The position numbers were made by a program, and so were the translations under genes. Shown in pieces: positions 55,487 to 64,000 of a DNA stretch of 64,000 bases (positions are counted from its first letter, which is position 1; each line of letters opens with the position of its first letter). Location: NCBI RefSeq assembly GCF_003049505.1, contig NZ_PYWN01000042.1, positions 49,098 through 113,097 of the forward strand, read 5' to 3'. Under the pieces are notes generated by a model, which was not told the DNA's origin, searched no databases, and worked only from the letters and a program-made list of their open reading frames with translations. This DNA is from Metasolibacillus meyeri (GTDB taxonomy: Bacteria > Bacillota > Bacilli > Bacillales_A > Planococcaceae).

Positions 55487-56719
55487 ATGAATGAGCAAGG
55501 ACATAAAACGCTCTGTGCTAATACCAATACACACATACCTAATGAGGAACGACAAGTATCTATACCCCGCTTTATAACATTATTGTTAGCAATAACTTGT
55601 GGCATATCAGTGGCTAATATTTACTTTGCCCAACCTTTACTCGATGAATTGGCACATGATTTTAATATTAACCAAGCAATTATCGGCTTTGTTATTACGA
55701 TTACCCAAATTTTTTATGGTCTTGGCTTACTATTACTTGTACCACTTGGAGATTTATTGAACCAACGTCGGTTAATTATTGGGCAGATGCTTTTATCGAC
55801 AATAGCTTTGGTCTTTGTTAGTTTCGCTACTACTAGCACTGCGCTTTTCAGTGCTCTAGCTTTAGTTGGACTACTCGCAGTTATAACGCAGACGATTGTA
55901 GCATTCGCAGCATCAATGGCTTCCTCTACAGAACGTGGACGTATTGTCGGTATCGTCACAAGTGGAATTGTTATTGGCATATTGCTCGCACGAACAATTG
56001 CAGGCATTCTAACAGATATTGCTGGCTGGCGTTCTGTCTATTTATTTTCTGCAATACTTACATTTTTAATGGCTTTAATTTTTTGGAAACTGTTACCCAA
56101 TGTTGAGCGGATGAAACCATCACTTTCCTATTTTCAATTATTAAAGTCCGTGCTTGTATTATTTATTGAAGAAAGAACATTACGTATTCGTTCTGTTCTA
56201 GCAATGCTGATATTTGCCGACTTCAGCATTTTATGGACTTCTCTTGTACTACCATTAAGCACGCCTCCATTAGCACTATCACATAGCACAATTGGCGCTT
56301 TCGGTCTTATAGGTGTAGTGGGTGCATTGGCCGCAGCACATGCAGGGAAATTGGCTGATCAAGGTTATGGCCAAAGAACAACAGGCATAGCGTTAGTCCT
56401 TTTATCCATCTCATGGTTGTTTACCATTTATACAAAGCAATCATTGCTTGCATTAATTATAGGAATTATCTTACTTGATTTAGCCGTACAGGCAATACAT
56501 GTTACAAATCAAACGATGATCCTTCCATTGCGTGAAGAAGCACGAAGTCGTTTAACTGCCGGCTATATGATATTTTATTCGATTGGTAGTGCTTGTGGGT
56601 CAATCGCTTCAACTAAGATGTATGCGCACTTTGGCTGGGAAGGCGTTTGCTTACTTGGCGCAGCTGTTAGTGTGGTCGCTCTGCTTTTTTGGGCAACAAC
56701 TAGACGCTTTACAACATAG
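55487..56719 (+). CDS. MFS drug-efflux type transporter
   Basis: 410 residues from the ATG at 55487 (GGAGG upstream), 12 helices. YFAQPLLDELAHDF, motif A-like LLLVPLGDLLNQRRLIIGQ and motif C-like GIVIGILLARTIAGILTDIAGWR are typical of proton-driven exporters. Substrate unknown; regulated by the divergent TetR (inference). The frame extends back to 55418, but that stretch covers operator 2. Confidence 0.9.
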   Translation: MNEQGHKTLCANTNTHIPNEERQVSIPRFITLLLAITCGISVANIYFAQPLLDELAHDFNINQAIIGFVITITQIFYGLGLLLLVPLGDLLNQRRLIIGQMLLSTIALVFVSFATTSTALFSALALVGLLAVITQTIVAFAASMASSTERGRIVGIVTSGIVIGILLARTIAGILTDIAGWRSVYLFSAILTFLMALIFWKLLPNVERMKPSLSYFQLLKSVLVLFIEERTLRIRSVLAMLIFADFSILWTSLVLPLSTPPLALSHSTIGAFGLIGVVGALAAAHAGKLADQGYGQRTTGIALVLLSISWLFTIYTKQSLLALIIGIILLDLAVQAIHVTNQTMILPLREEARSRLTAGYMIFYSIGSACGSIASTKMYAHFGWEGVCLLGAAVSVVALLFWATTRRFTT

Positions 56720-56740
56720 AAAAGCGTCTCCGAATACTAA

Positions 56741-56779
56741 AAGTAGGCTTACACCAAGGTTCTTGGCATAAGCCTACTT
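56741..56779. terminator. convergent terminator MFS/ABC permease
   Basis: AAGTAGGCTTA/TAAGCCTACTT (56741-56751/56769-56779) with an inner CCAAG/CTTGG stem. Confidence 0.7.
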
Positions 56780-56821
56780 CTCTAACATCGTCTCCTGCTG
56801 ACATATAAAATAAGCATTTGA

Positions 56822-57616
56822 TCATCTTGCTTTCATAAGCTTCTTTTCAATCATTTCTACAAGCTGATACATAATTGTAGCAAACACTGCGATAATCATT
56901 AAAGCTAAAAATACTAGATTAAAATTAAACACTTGGAAGCCATAAATAATTAAATAACCCAGCCCTTTTGCTGATACAAGAAATTCGCCGACGATTACCC
57001 CAACCCAAGACAACCCAACGTTAACCTTCAAGGTTGAAATAATGGTTGGAAAAGATGCTGGTAAAATTGCTTCTTTAAAAATTTGTGCTCGACTGGCATT
57101 AAAGGTTTGTAAGACTCTTACATAATTTGCATCAACTTCTGTAAAAGCGGTATAAATCACAATAGTGGAAATAATAACGGAAATAATTGCACCCATTGTA
57201 ATAATCGATGGCATACCGGGCCCCATCGCTACAATTAAAATTGGGCCAAGCGCGACTTTGGGCATCGCATTTAAAACGACGAGATAAGGATCTGCAATTT
57301 TTGAGAAAAATGGCGACCACCATAAAATTGCGGCAATAATTGTACCGAGTAATGTACCAATAATAAAGCCAAGCACCGTTTCAAACAATGTAATATTGAC
57401 GTGTGGCATTAATGTCCCATCTGACCATTTTTCCATAAATAATCGCCATACTTTGGAAGGTGCACTAAAAATAAGTGGATCAATCCAACGTTGATGTGAG
57501 GCTAGCTCCCATAAACTAATAAAGCCTACAATAATCACTAACTGAAAGAAACGAACAAGACGTTTCTCTTTTTTTAATGCTTTCTTATATTGTTCATGAA
57601 GAAGTTGAATGTTCAA
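56822..57616 (-). CDS. ABC transporter permease (YtlD/SsuC-like)
   Basis: 264 residues from a TTG at 57616 (AAGGAG 10 nt upstream), about six helices, with the EAA loop [23 protein letters not shown]. The family imports nitrate, taurine, sulfonates or thiamine precursors. The start overlaps the ATPase gene by 23 nt. Substrate unknown. Confidence 0.87.
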   Translation of the reverse strand: MNIQLLHEQYKKALKKEKRLVRFFQLVIIVGFISLWELASHQRWIDPLIFSAPSKVWRLFMEKWSDGTLMPHVNITLFETVLGFIIGTLLGTIIAAILWWSPFFSKIADPYLVVLNAMPKVALGPILIVAMGPGMPSIITMGAIISVIISTIVIYTAFTEVDANYVRVLQTFNASRAQIFKEAILPASFPTIISTLKVNVGLSWVGVIVGEFLVSAKGLGYLIIYGFQVFNFNLVFLALMIIAVFATIMYQLVEMIEKKLMKAR

Positions 57617-58364
57617 GGCTTTCAAGCTCCTTCCAAACGCTTTGGAAAAAGGCGCCATAGCTTGCATGTGTACGAGCTTCAAATGGTGTTAAAACAGCTA
57701 GCTCCTGCGGCACATCGAAAATTTTATGAATCCTGCCTGGCTTTGCACTCATTAAAATAATCCGGTCGCTCATAGCAATGGCTTCACCAATATCATGCGT
57801 CACTAAAACCGCCGTTTTTTCATAGCTTTTTAACATGGCACACACTAAATCCTCTAGCTTTAATTTCGATTTATAATCCAATGCTGAAAATGGTTCATCT
57901 AACAATAATATTTTAGGATCTACTGCCAAGGTTCTTGCGAGTGCAACACGCTGCCGCATCCCACCTGATAACTGTCGTGGAAACTTTTTTTCAATGTTTG
58001 GCAAGCCAACAGATTGCAACAATTGTTGCGCTGTATTTTTTGCCTGTACATCATCGTATTTCAATAATTTTAAACCGAGTGTGACATTTTCTTCAATCGT
58101 TTTCCACGGAAATAAATAATCTTGCTGTAGCATATAGCCGATGGATATATTTTGATTATGCCCTTCAATCATCACATCACCGTTAGTTGGCTCAAGTAAA
58201 CCTGCGATAATTGAAAGCAATGTCGATTTACCACAGCCACTTGCACCTAAAATCGAAACAAATTCACCATGTGCTACAGAGAAATGAATATCTCGTAGCA
58301 CTTCTGTTGCTACTTCTTGCGAAAAATACGTATGATCAACATGATGTACTGTCAATATCGCCAT
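57594..58364 (-). CDS. ABC transporter ATPase (YtlC/SsuB-like)
   Basis: 256 residues. Walker [11 protein letters not shown]-loop [10 protein letters not shown], signature LSGGMRQR, Walker B ILLLDEP and switch His in [10 protein letters not shown]. Energises the permease above. The ATG is 1 bp from the upstream binding-protein stop. Confidence 0.93.
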   Translation of the reverse strand: MAILTVHHVDHTYFSQEVATEVLRDIHFSVAHGEFVSILGASGCGKSTLLSIIAGLLEPTNGDVMIEGHNQNISIGYMLQQDYLFPWKTIEENVTLGLKLLKYDDVQAKNTAQQLLQSVGLPNIEKKFPRQLSGGMRQRVALARTLAVDPKILLLDEPFSALDYKSKLKLEDLVCAMLKSYEKTAVLVTHDIGEAIAMSDRIILMSAKPGRIHKIFDVPQELAVLTPFEARTHASYGAFFQSVWKELESLEHSTSS

Positions 58365-58365
58365 A

Positions 58366-59367
58366 TTAATTCATTGCTTTCTCAGCAAATGAAGTATCCA
58401 CAAACTCATTGTAATCCATTCTGCGTGGTAGCTCGCCTGCTTGCTCAATTACATCCTGTAACAGCTCCCATTCAGCCTCATCCAAAATAGGATTTTTCGC
58501 ATAGGACTCCTGTGCTCTGTAGCGCTCAACAACCGTAGCAATTAATGATAGTTCCGTATTCTCAAAATACGGAGCAATCAACTTCGCAACATCTTCTGCA
58601 CTATTTGCATAAACAAAGTTTTGCGCTTTTTGTATAGCCCGTGTAAAGCTTTCAGCAGTAGCTGCCTGCTTCTCTAAATAGCTTTTCTTCGACATGAAAG
58701 TAGTGTACGGTAAATGACCCGATTGTGCGCCAAAAGAAGCGACGATATGTCCAACTCCCTCTAGCTCAAACAAGCTTGCTGTTGGCTCAAACAGTTGCAC
58801 AAAATCACCTGTACCCGAAGCAAAGGCTGTTGCCACATTAGCAAAGTCAATATTTTGAATCAACTCGAGATCATTATGTGGATCAATGCCATTCTTCCTT
58901 AACACATATTCTCCAGCCATTTGTGGCATGCCACCTTTACGTTGGCCGAGAAATACAGAGCCCTTCAGCATTTCCCATGAAAAATCATCAATAGCCTCCC
59001 GAGCTACTAAAAATGTTCCATCTGTTTGTGTTAACTGCGCAAAATTAATAATCGGATCGTTCGCTTCCTGTGCATTAACATAGATCGATGTTTCCGAGCC
59101 AACAAGTGCCACATCGATACCATCAGATAAGAGTGCCGTCATTGTCTTATCTCCACCAGCAATCGTCCTTAAATCAACCTTTAAGCCCTCTTCCTCAAAA
59201 AAGCCTTCCTCCATCGCTACGTAAAGTGGCGCATAAAAAATAGAACGCGTCACTTCTCCAACTCGAACTTCCGTCAGCTCCTCTTGTTTACAAGCACCTA
59301 ATAGAAGAAACACCAAGCACGACAGCATAACAAAAAAACTAATCGTCCTCCGTCTAAACATTGTCAA
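58366..59367 (-). CDS. ABC transporter substrate-binding lipoprotein (YtlA/NMT1-like)
   Basis: 333 residues. Lipobox LLLGAC, then an SsuA/THI5-type fold: FYAPLYVAMEEGFFEEEGLKVDL, DVALVGSETSIYV, GGMPQMAGEYVL, FVQLFEPTASLFE. First gene of a three-gene importer resembling ytlACD. The ligand cannot be assigned from sequence; no riboswitch was seen upstream. Confidence 0.88.
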   Translation of the reverse strand: MTMFRRRTISFFVMLSCLVFLLLGACKQEELTEVRVGEVTRSIFYAPLYVAMEEGFFEEEGLKVDLRTIAGGDKTMTALLSDGIDVALVGSETSIYVNAQEANDPIINFAQLTQTDGTFLVAREAIDDFSWEMLKGSVFLGQRKGGMPQMAGEYVLRKNGIDPHNDLELIQNIDFANVATAFASGTGDFVQLFEPTASLFELEGVGHIVASFGAQSGHLPYTTFMSKKSYLEKQAATAESFTRAIQKAQNFVYANSAEDVAKLIAPYFENTELSLIATVVERYRAQESYAKNPILDEAEWELLQDVIEQAGELPRRMDYNEFVDTSFAEKAMN

Positions 59368-59505
59368 ACCTCCTTACCTACAACTGTTATATCTAGAGTA
59401 GCGTATGCATTAAAGGAAAAAAGTGTTCGCTAGCTTAAAAAGCCATCCAAAAATACTTTTGATTGAAGGAAAAGACAGTGCAGCGCGTATTTTTAAACTC
59501 TCTAG

Positions 59506-59589
59506 TTCAACAGCAACGATTCGCCCAGCGAACAGGTGAATTCGCCCAACCAATGCGTGTTTTCGCCCGTTAAACATTGAAATTCGCAC
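59506..59589 (-). repeat. 21-nt phased GGGCGAA repeat array B
   Basis: On the minus strand four exact 21-nt units end at 59589, 59568, 59547 and 59526: GTGCGAA.., GGGCGAAAACACGCATTGG.., GGGCGAATTCACCTGTTCG.., GGGCGAATCGTTGCTGTTG... Unit order and sequence match array A. The rest of the 393-bp gap 59368-59760 holds only the ylaH terminator. Confidence 0.85.
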
Positions 59590-59673
59590 ACAAGACACCC
59601 CAAAGAATAACTCTTCTCATACATATATAATGAATTGTAAAAGGAAGTTCCTTTATTTTTGTCTATCAAAAAA

Positions 59674-59705
59674 CGTAGATAAAGCAATATAGTGCTTTAT
59701 CTACG
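59674..59705 (-). terminator. terminator after ylaH
   Basis: Perfect CGTAGATAAAGCA/TGCTTTATCTACG stem (59674-59686/59693-59705); on the minus strand followed by TTTTTTGATAG. Confidence 0.88.
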
Positions 59706-59760
59706 CATCACAGGTATTAATAATTTAGCTTTTGAAATTAATTTCTTTCCTCATAATAAT

Positions 59761-60081
59761 CTATGTGGTTTTTTCGCGTGCCAAACGAATTTTATAAATA
59801 GCTAAAAACAAAGCTGCAACTATTAATCCTTCAATCATTGGTAAAGACAGAGCAAAGAACGTTAAAACTACACATCCTAAGAATAAACAAAAATACACAA
59901 CAACATTTTGCCAGAGCTTTATTTTTCTAGAAAATCCTAGTTTATAAACAATTGCAGATAAAATAAAAACTGAGAAGAACACGAAATATCCAGCTACTGT
60001 ATCGCTCGGTGAATACTCATAAATAAAACGAACAATACCAGTTAAATCTGCAAATACCTCTTCTCTTGTCCCCTCTCTCAT
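59761..60081 (-). CDS. ylaH: YlaH-like membrane protein
   Basis: 106 residues with three helices (VAGYFVFFSVFILSAIVY, NVVVYFCLFLGCVVLTFFAL, MIEGLIVAALFLAIY). Matches YlaH, which follows typA in B. subtilis. Function unknown. Confidence 0.83.
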   Translation of the reverse strand: MREGTREEVFADLTGIVRFIYEYSPSDTVAGYFVFFSVFILSAIVYKLGFSRKIKLWQNVVVYFCLFLGCVVLTFFALSLPMIEGLIVAALFLAIYKIRLAREKTT

Positions 60082-60167
60082 TTCATCTCCCCCTTCTTTG
60101 CTATGAATAGATTTGCTTCTCTCTTTAATGGGCGGAAAGCATCATAACACTCGATGCTTTTTCGTTA

Positions 60168-62015
60168 TTACTCCATTTCAGCGTATTTTTTCTTTTTCGC
60201 CATACGTTCACGTTCGTTTTTATCTAAAATTTGCTTACGTAAACGAATTGACTCTGGCGTTACTTCTAAATACTCATCATCACTTAAATATTCAAGTGCT
60301 TCCTCTAACGTCATAATACGTGGCTTTTTAATGACATTCGTTTGGTCTTTGTTCGCAGAGCGAATATTTGTTTTTTGCTTCATTTTAGTAATGTTAACCG
60401 TAATATCGTTTTCACGCGTATTTTCACCAACGACCATACCTTCGTACACTTCTGTACCAGGCTCTAAGAACAATGTACCACGGTCCTCGACTTGCATCAT
60501 ACCATAAGTTGTTGATTTACCATTTTCCATTGAAACGAGCACGCCTTGGTGACGTCCACCAACTTTTCCTTGTACAACTGGTTGGTAAGAATCGAATGTA
60601 TGGTTAATGATACCGAAGCCTTTCGTTAATGACATGAATTCTGTCGTATAACCAATTAAGCCACGTGCAGGTACATTGAAAATAATACGCACTTGTCCAT
60701 TGCCATTATTAATCATATCAAGCATTTCGCCTTTACGTGTACCAAGTGATTCAATGATTGAACCTACACAGTCCTCTGGTACGTCTACTTGAACGCGCTC
60801 GATTGGCTCACATTTCACGCCGTCCACTTCTTTAATAATAACCTGTGGCTTTGATACTTGTAGCTCGAAGCCTTCACGACGCATGTTTTCGATTAAAATT
60901 GATAAGTGTAATTCACCGCGACCAGAAACTGTCCATGCATCTGGTGAATCTGTATCTTCTACGCGTAGCGATACGTCCGTTTGTAATTGTGCACGTAAAC
61001 GCTCCTCGATTTTTGAAGAAGTTACCCATTTCCCTTCGCGTCCAGCAAATGGTGAGTTATTTACTAAAAACGTCATTTGTAATGTTGGCTCATCAATACG
61101 TAATGGTGGCAATGCCTCTGGGTGCTCGATCGGACATACTGTTTCCCCTACGTTGATTGCTTCCATACCAGATACAGCGATTAAATCGCCCGCTTTAGCC
61201 GTTTGAATTTCTTCACGTTTTAAGCCGAAGAAGCCGAAAATTTTCGTTACACGGAAGTTTTTCACTGTGCCATCAAGCTTCATTAATGATACTTGCTGCC
61301 CAACTGAGATTGTGCCACGGAATACACGACCGATACCAATACGTCCAACGAAGTCATTGTAATCTAAAAGAGCTACTTGGAATTGTAAAGGATCCTCTGA
61401 ATTATCCACTGGTGCTGGAATATGTTCGATAATTTGCTCAAATAAACATTTCATATTCTCTTCTTGATTTGCTGGATTTGAATCAAGGCTTGCTGTACCG
61501 TTTACACCTGATGCATAAACAACAGGGAAATCTAATTGATCATCGTTTGCATCAAGCTCGATTAATAATTCAAGTACTTCATCCACTACTTCTTCTGGAC
61601 GAGCTGAATCCTTATCTACTTTGTTGACAACAACGATTGGTGTTAAATTTTGCTCTAACGCTTTTTTCAATACAAAGCGTGTTTGTGGCATACAGCCTTC
61701 ATAAGCATCTACTACAAGCAATACGCCATCTACCATTTTTAAAATACGCTCTACTTCTCCACCAAAGTCGGCGTGTCCAGGTGTATCCAAAATGTTGATG
61801 CGTGTACCTTCATAATTTACTGCTGTATTTTTAGCGAGGATTGTAATCCCACGCTCACGTTCAATATCATTTGAGTCCATTGCGCGTTCTTCTACTTGCT
61901 CATTTGAACGAAATGTACCCGATTGCTTTAATAATTGGTCTACTAAAGTTGTTTTCCCATGGTCAACGTGTGCGATAATCGCGATATTACGTAAATCTTG
62001 ACGTAAGTTTGTCAT
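60168..62015 (-). CDS. typA: ribosome-associated GTPase TypA/BipA
   Basis: 615 residues. Translational GTPase acting in ribosome assembly and stress growth. G1 [10 protein letters not shown], switch region [31 protein letters not shown]; domain II, domain III, and the C-terminal TypA domain ([31 protein letters not shown]). Normal length. Corresponds to ylaG. Confidence 0.97.
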   Translation of the reverse strand: MTNLRQDLRNIAIIAHVDHGKTTLVDQLLKQSGTFRSNEQVEERAMDSNDIERERGITILAKNTAVNYEGTRINILDTPGHADFGGEVERILKMVDGVLLVVDAYEGCMPQTRFVLKKALEQNLTPIVVVNKVDKDSARPEEVVDEVLELLIELDANDDQLDFPVVYASGVNGTASLDSNPANQEENMKCLFEQIIEHIPAPVDNSEDPLQFQVALLDYNDFVGRIGIGRVFRGTISVGQQVSLMKLDGTVKNFRVTKIFGFFGLKREEIQTAKAGDLIAVSGMEAINVGETVCPIEHPEALPPLRIDEPTLQMTFLVNNSPFAGREGKWVTSSKIEERLRAQLQTDVSLRVEDTDSPDAWTVSGRGELHLSILIENMRREGFELQVSKPQVIIKEVDGVKCEPIERVQVDVPEDCVGSIIESLGTRKGEMLDMINNGNGQVRIIFNVPARGLIGYTTEFMSLTKGFGIINHTFDSYQPVVQGKVGGRHQGVLVSMENGKSTTYGMMQVEDRGTLFLEPGTEVYEGMVVGENTRENDITVNITKMKQKTNIRSANKDQTNVIKKPRIMTLEEALEYLSDDEYLEVTPESIRLRKQILDKNERERMAKKKKYAEME

Positions 62016-62134
62016 TATTCCACTCCATATTCTTTTTTCGAATGTTTAACTGTGATATTATAGCATAAGAATAGTTAATTGTCTTTGTCAATTGATTGAC
62101 TAATTAATATAGAAAATAGTTTGGAGGAAAAATA

Positions 62135-62350
62135 GTGAATAAAGCAAAATTCGTGATGTTTATTTATGCATTAGCTGCTATTTTATCAATGATTGGCATC
62201 GGATTTTCCGTATCGCTTATCGGTGTAACAGGAACAGAATATGACAAAGCAGGCATCATGGGTGTTATCGCCTGTATCGTTGTCATGTGCATTATTTTTA
62301 TGATGGCATTCAAAACAAAGCGGAAATTTAAAGAGCAAGGGTTATTATAA
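62135..62350 (+). CDS. ylaF: DUF5325 membrane protein YlaF
   Basis: 71 residues starting at a GTG (GGAGG 7 nt upstream), two helices (FVMFIYALAAILSMIGIGFSV and IMGVIACIVVMCIIFMMAF) and a basic tail KTKRKFKEQG. Divergent from typA, as in B. subtilis. Function unknown. Confidence 0.78.
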   Translation: MNKAKFVMFIYALAAILSMIGIGFSVSLIGVTGTEYDKAGIMGVIACIVVMCIIFMMAFKTKRKFKEQGLL

Positions 62351-62351
62351 A

Positions 62352-62391
62352 AACACAGCGCGAGAACATGTTGATTTCTCGTGCTGTTTTC
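62352..62391 (+). terminator. terminator after ylaF
   Basis: ACAGCGCGAGAA paired with TTTCTCGTGCTGT (one G-T pair), then TTTTCATTTT. Confidence 0.72.
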
Positions 62392-62562
62392 ATTTTCTCA
62401 CGCAAATCCAGTTGATTGAACATGCTTAGAGGTATTTGCCAATGAAATTTTATTGAAAACTTTGCTTTTATATTAAAGGATATCTAATTCGCACATTCAC
62501 TTTATTCCTTTATTTAGTAAAACCTTGAAAAGCATAGAGTCTATCAAGGAATTTTTTAGTTA

Positions 62563-62814
62563 CTAGGATTCAAAAGCTGTTCTATCTGGAAATATACCAC
62601 CTTCTCTTACTAGACAAACTGCCAATCTTTGAGCAGCCCTCTCATAATAAAATTTAGATGGGAAATTGCTGTTTGGAATAGCTTCTAGCTCCGAAAATTT
62701 TCTAGTAAATTTATTTAACTCAATTTTCCCCATAATATCTTCATTCGGTCCAAACCTATAAACCACAATTTCATTATCTTCATATTCCTTTAATAGCAAA
62801 ACATGTGAAGCCAT
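62563..62814 (-). CDS. small immunity-like protein paired with a toxin remnant
   Basis: 83 residues, acidic, no signal or helix: HVLLLKEYEDNEIVVYRFGPNEDIMGKIEL. I recognise the pattern from small genes next to LXG-type toxins of Bacilli but cannot name the family. GGAGGA lies before the ATG, which starts 2 nt after the stop of a decayed toxin C-terminus, the spacing expected for a toxin-immunity pair. Role as immunity protein is inferred. Confidence 0.6.
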   Translation of the reverse strand: MASHVLLLKEYEDNEIVVYRFGPNEDIMGKIELNKFTRKFSELEAIPNSNFPSKFYYERAAQRLAVCLVREGGIFPDRTAFES

Positions 62815-62816
62815 TT

Positions 62817-63125
62817 TTATTCCTCCTCAGGTGGATACCATGGACGCCGAGACTCTACTGTTCTAGCATGCGCTTTCATATAGTCTTTTTAAATATTCCT
62901 TCAAATTTTGATTCAAAAAGTTCATGATTTAATAAATCAATATCATTCTTTTTATAGGTTCCTTTTTGGAGCCTATCCCACGCTTGTGCAATTTCATAAT
63001 CTGACTCAAAGCACCCAATTCCATGTTCTTAAATACGCTCTTTGTACCCTTCCCCGACCAATCCGATTTCTCCTTTCCACTATGGTATGATTTTTTAATT
63101 CTAGCATTTCCTTATTTGGCTCACC
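62817..63125 (-). pseudogene. decayed C-terminus of an LXG-type polymorphic toxin
   Basis: Translating in pieces recovers PNKEMLELKNHTIVERRNRIG, then a shifted frame with YKERI-stop-EHGIGCFESDYEIAQAWDRL and KKNDIDLLNHELFESKFEG, then another shift into DYMKAHARTVESRRPWYPPEEE and stop. This looks like the C-terminal toxin domain of YxiD/YobL-style LXG proteins. At least two frameshifts and an internal TAA, and no N-terminal LXG region before 63145, show a remnant. Confidence 0.7.
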
Positions 63126-63202
63126 ACATCTCCTTTATTTATAATGACTGTTGTGAGGTTATCTTATATCTCTAATATGTTATCATTGATAATATAGAAA
63201 AA

Positions 63203-63253
63203 ACTACGTCTCCAATTGTTAGATGGTGTCTAACAATTGAGGCGCAGTTCAAT
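63203..63253. terminator. long hairpin between immunity genes
   Basis: AACTNCGNCTCNAATTGTTAGA pairs with TCTAACAATTGAGGCGCAGT over about 20 bp. The remainder of 63145-63421 shows no gene. Confidence 0.6.
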
Positions 63254-63421
63254 CCGCTCTTTTGGTTAAAACAGAAACTCCTACACAACCATCCATCAAA
63301 GGAACGTATCTGTCTGGTGACCAACTCAAAAATATGCATCGTTTTTTCCATTAAAGATGCTCATAGTTTGATTTTTTTGTTTTTAAGTTCTTCTGTTTTC
63401 TTTTAAAATCAAGCAAAGTAG

Positions 63422-63901
63422 CTAACTAAATCTCACTCTCTCTAATTCTAAAAATTTATTAAATCTATTTACCATATCTTCTTTCGTAGTTAGGACTTCT
63501 TGAGGCATATAATTAACAAAACTCACTATATCTTCTGGATAGTGATGATTTCCATAAAACTCTGCAATTTTATTTAATAATTCATTATCTTCTTTATATC
63601 TTTTTTTTATTTCAGATAAACAAACAAATCTAAGTTTTCTATTCTCCTCTACTAATATTGCGCTGTCATCATCTAAATGAGGAAAATAATTAGTTTTTAT
63701 TTCTAACATCACTTTATCCAAATCTTCACTAGATACTCCCCATGCAAGTTCACTAACAAATTCACTTTCATCACCAATCTCCATCAACTCTACCGCATAT
63801 TCAGAAATAATGTCTCTACTAAAATAATTTTCTTGGACACCTACAAAAATAGTTTTCCAATCATACTTAATATTTTTACTTTTTAAATCTTTTAAGTTCA
63901 T
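63422..63901 (-). CDS. DUF2247-like putative immunity protein
   Basis: 159 residues, helical, soluble. KYDWKTIFVGVQENYFSRDIISEYAVELM and FVSELAWGVSSEDLDKVM resemble DUF2247, a family found in polymorphic-toxin immunity loci. AGAAGG before the ATG. No toxin gene lies upstream inside the window; it may lie past the right edge. The last 98 bp (63902-64000) are AT-rich, with no assignable gene. Confidence 0.6.
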   Translation of the reverse strand: MNLKDLKSKNIKYDWKTIFVGVQENYFSRDIISEYAVELMEIGDESEFVSELAWGVSSEDLDKVMLEIKTNYFPHLDDDSAILVEENRKLRFVCLSEIKKRYKEDNELLNKIAEFYGNHHYPEDIVSFVNYMPQEVLTTKEDMVNRFNKFLELERVRFS

Positions 63902-64000
63902 ATTATTAACCTTCTGTTTTTTTAAATAAATGTATTTTTTATATTAATTCACTAGCGTCGCATTAAAATAATTCAATACGAAAAATAAATCTGACTTTTC

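Noticed and set aside
54702..56719. Minus-strand ORFs 55390-55605 and 55714-56007
   Set aside because: Shadows of the MFS gene and its promoter region without ribosome sites or family resemblance.
63944..64000. Possible end of a minus-strand gene (18 open codons to TAA)
   Set aside because: Too short and without recognisable residues; it may be chance.

Overview
The window is chromosomal DNA from a low-GC, endospore-forming Bacillales, most likely of the Lysinibacillus/Solibacillus (Planococcaceae) type. The evidence is AT-rich DNA, strong AGGAGG-type ribosome sites, sporulation genes (spoIIGA start, spoVD, spoVE, rsfA-like, ylbJ) and a gene order matching the yla-cta-ylb-yll-dcw arm of Bacillus subtilis. 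It differs from that arm by several insertions and losses. Most genes are on the minus strand. No rRNA, tRNA, CRISPR array, prophage or intact IS was seen.

Layout. 1-16 kb: division and cell-wall (dcw) cluster, read right to left as mraZ, rsmH, ftsL, pbpB, spoVD, mraY, murD, spoVE, divIB, two DUF881 genes, sbp, ftsA, ftsZ and the first codons of spoIIGA. murE, murG and murB are missing from their usual slots. 16-30 kb: bshC, DUF3397, panE, an acyl-CoA carboxylase pair (YngE/YngHB type), an RsfA-like regulator, an enoyl-CoA hydratase, rpmF, ylbN, tmcAL, ddcP(ylbL), ylbJ, coaD, rsmD, an unknown surface protein, a DUF7147 gene and ylbG. 30-38 kb: a glycerophosphodiesterase-like protein lacking most catalytic residues, ricF(ylbF), a 2-hydroxyacid dehydrogenase, a divergent MurE, a YlbC-like CAP protein, a YugN-like protein and a DMT exporter with a divergent Lrp regulator. 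38-53 kb: respiratory block (ctaM-like, ctaG, ctaFEDC, divergent ctaA, no ctaB), interrupted by dapF-dapL on the other strand, then pyc and ftsW. 53-62 kb: ylaN, a YlaL-like gene, ylaI, a TetR/MFS efflux pair with visible operators, a YtlACD-like ABC transporter, ylaH, typA and ylaF. 62-64 kb: a decayed polymorphic-toxin C-terminus followed by a small immunity-like gene and a DUF2247 gene.

Themes. The dcw genes build septal and spore peptidoglycan. dapF, dapL and the relocated MurE suggest a distinct meso-diaminopimelate route; in B. sphaericus relatives the vegetative wall uses L-Lys while the spore cortex uses mDAP, so this may be the cortex branch (inference). The cta genes make and mature a caa3-type oxidase, with ResD-like boxes before ctaA. 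Intergenic regions hold at least three families of short repeats: a three-copy dispersed hairpin element, a 21-nt phased GGGCGAA array in two places, and a GCGAAAGCGAAGCG repeat.
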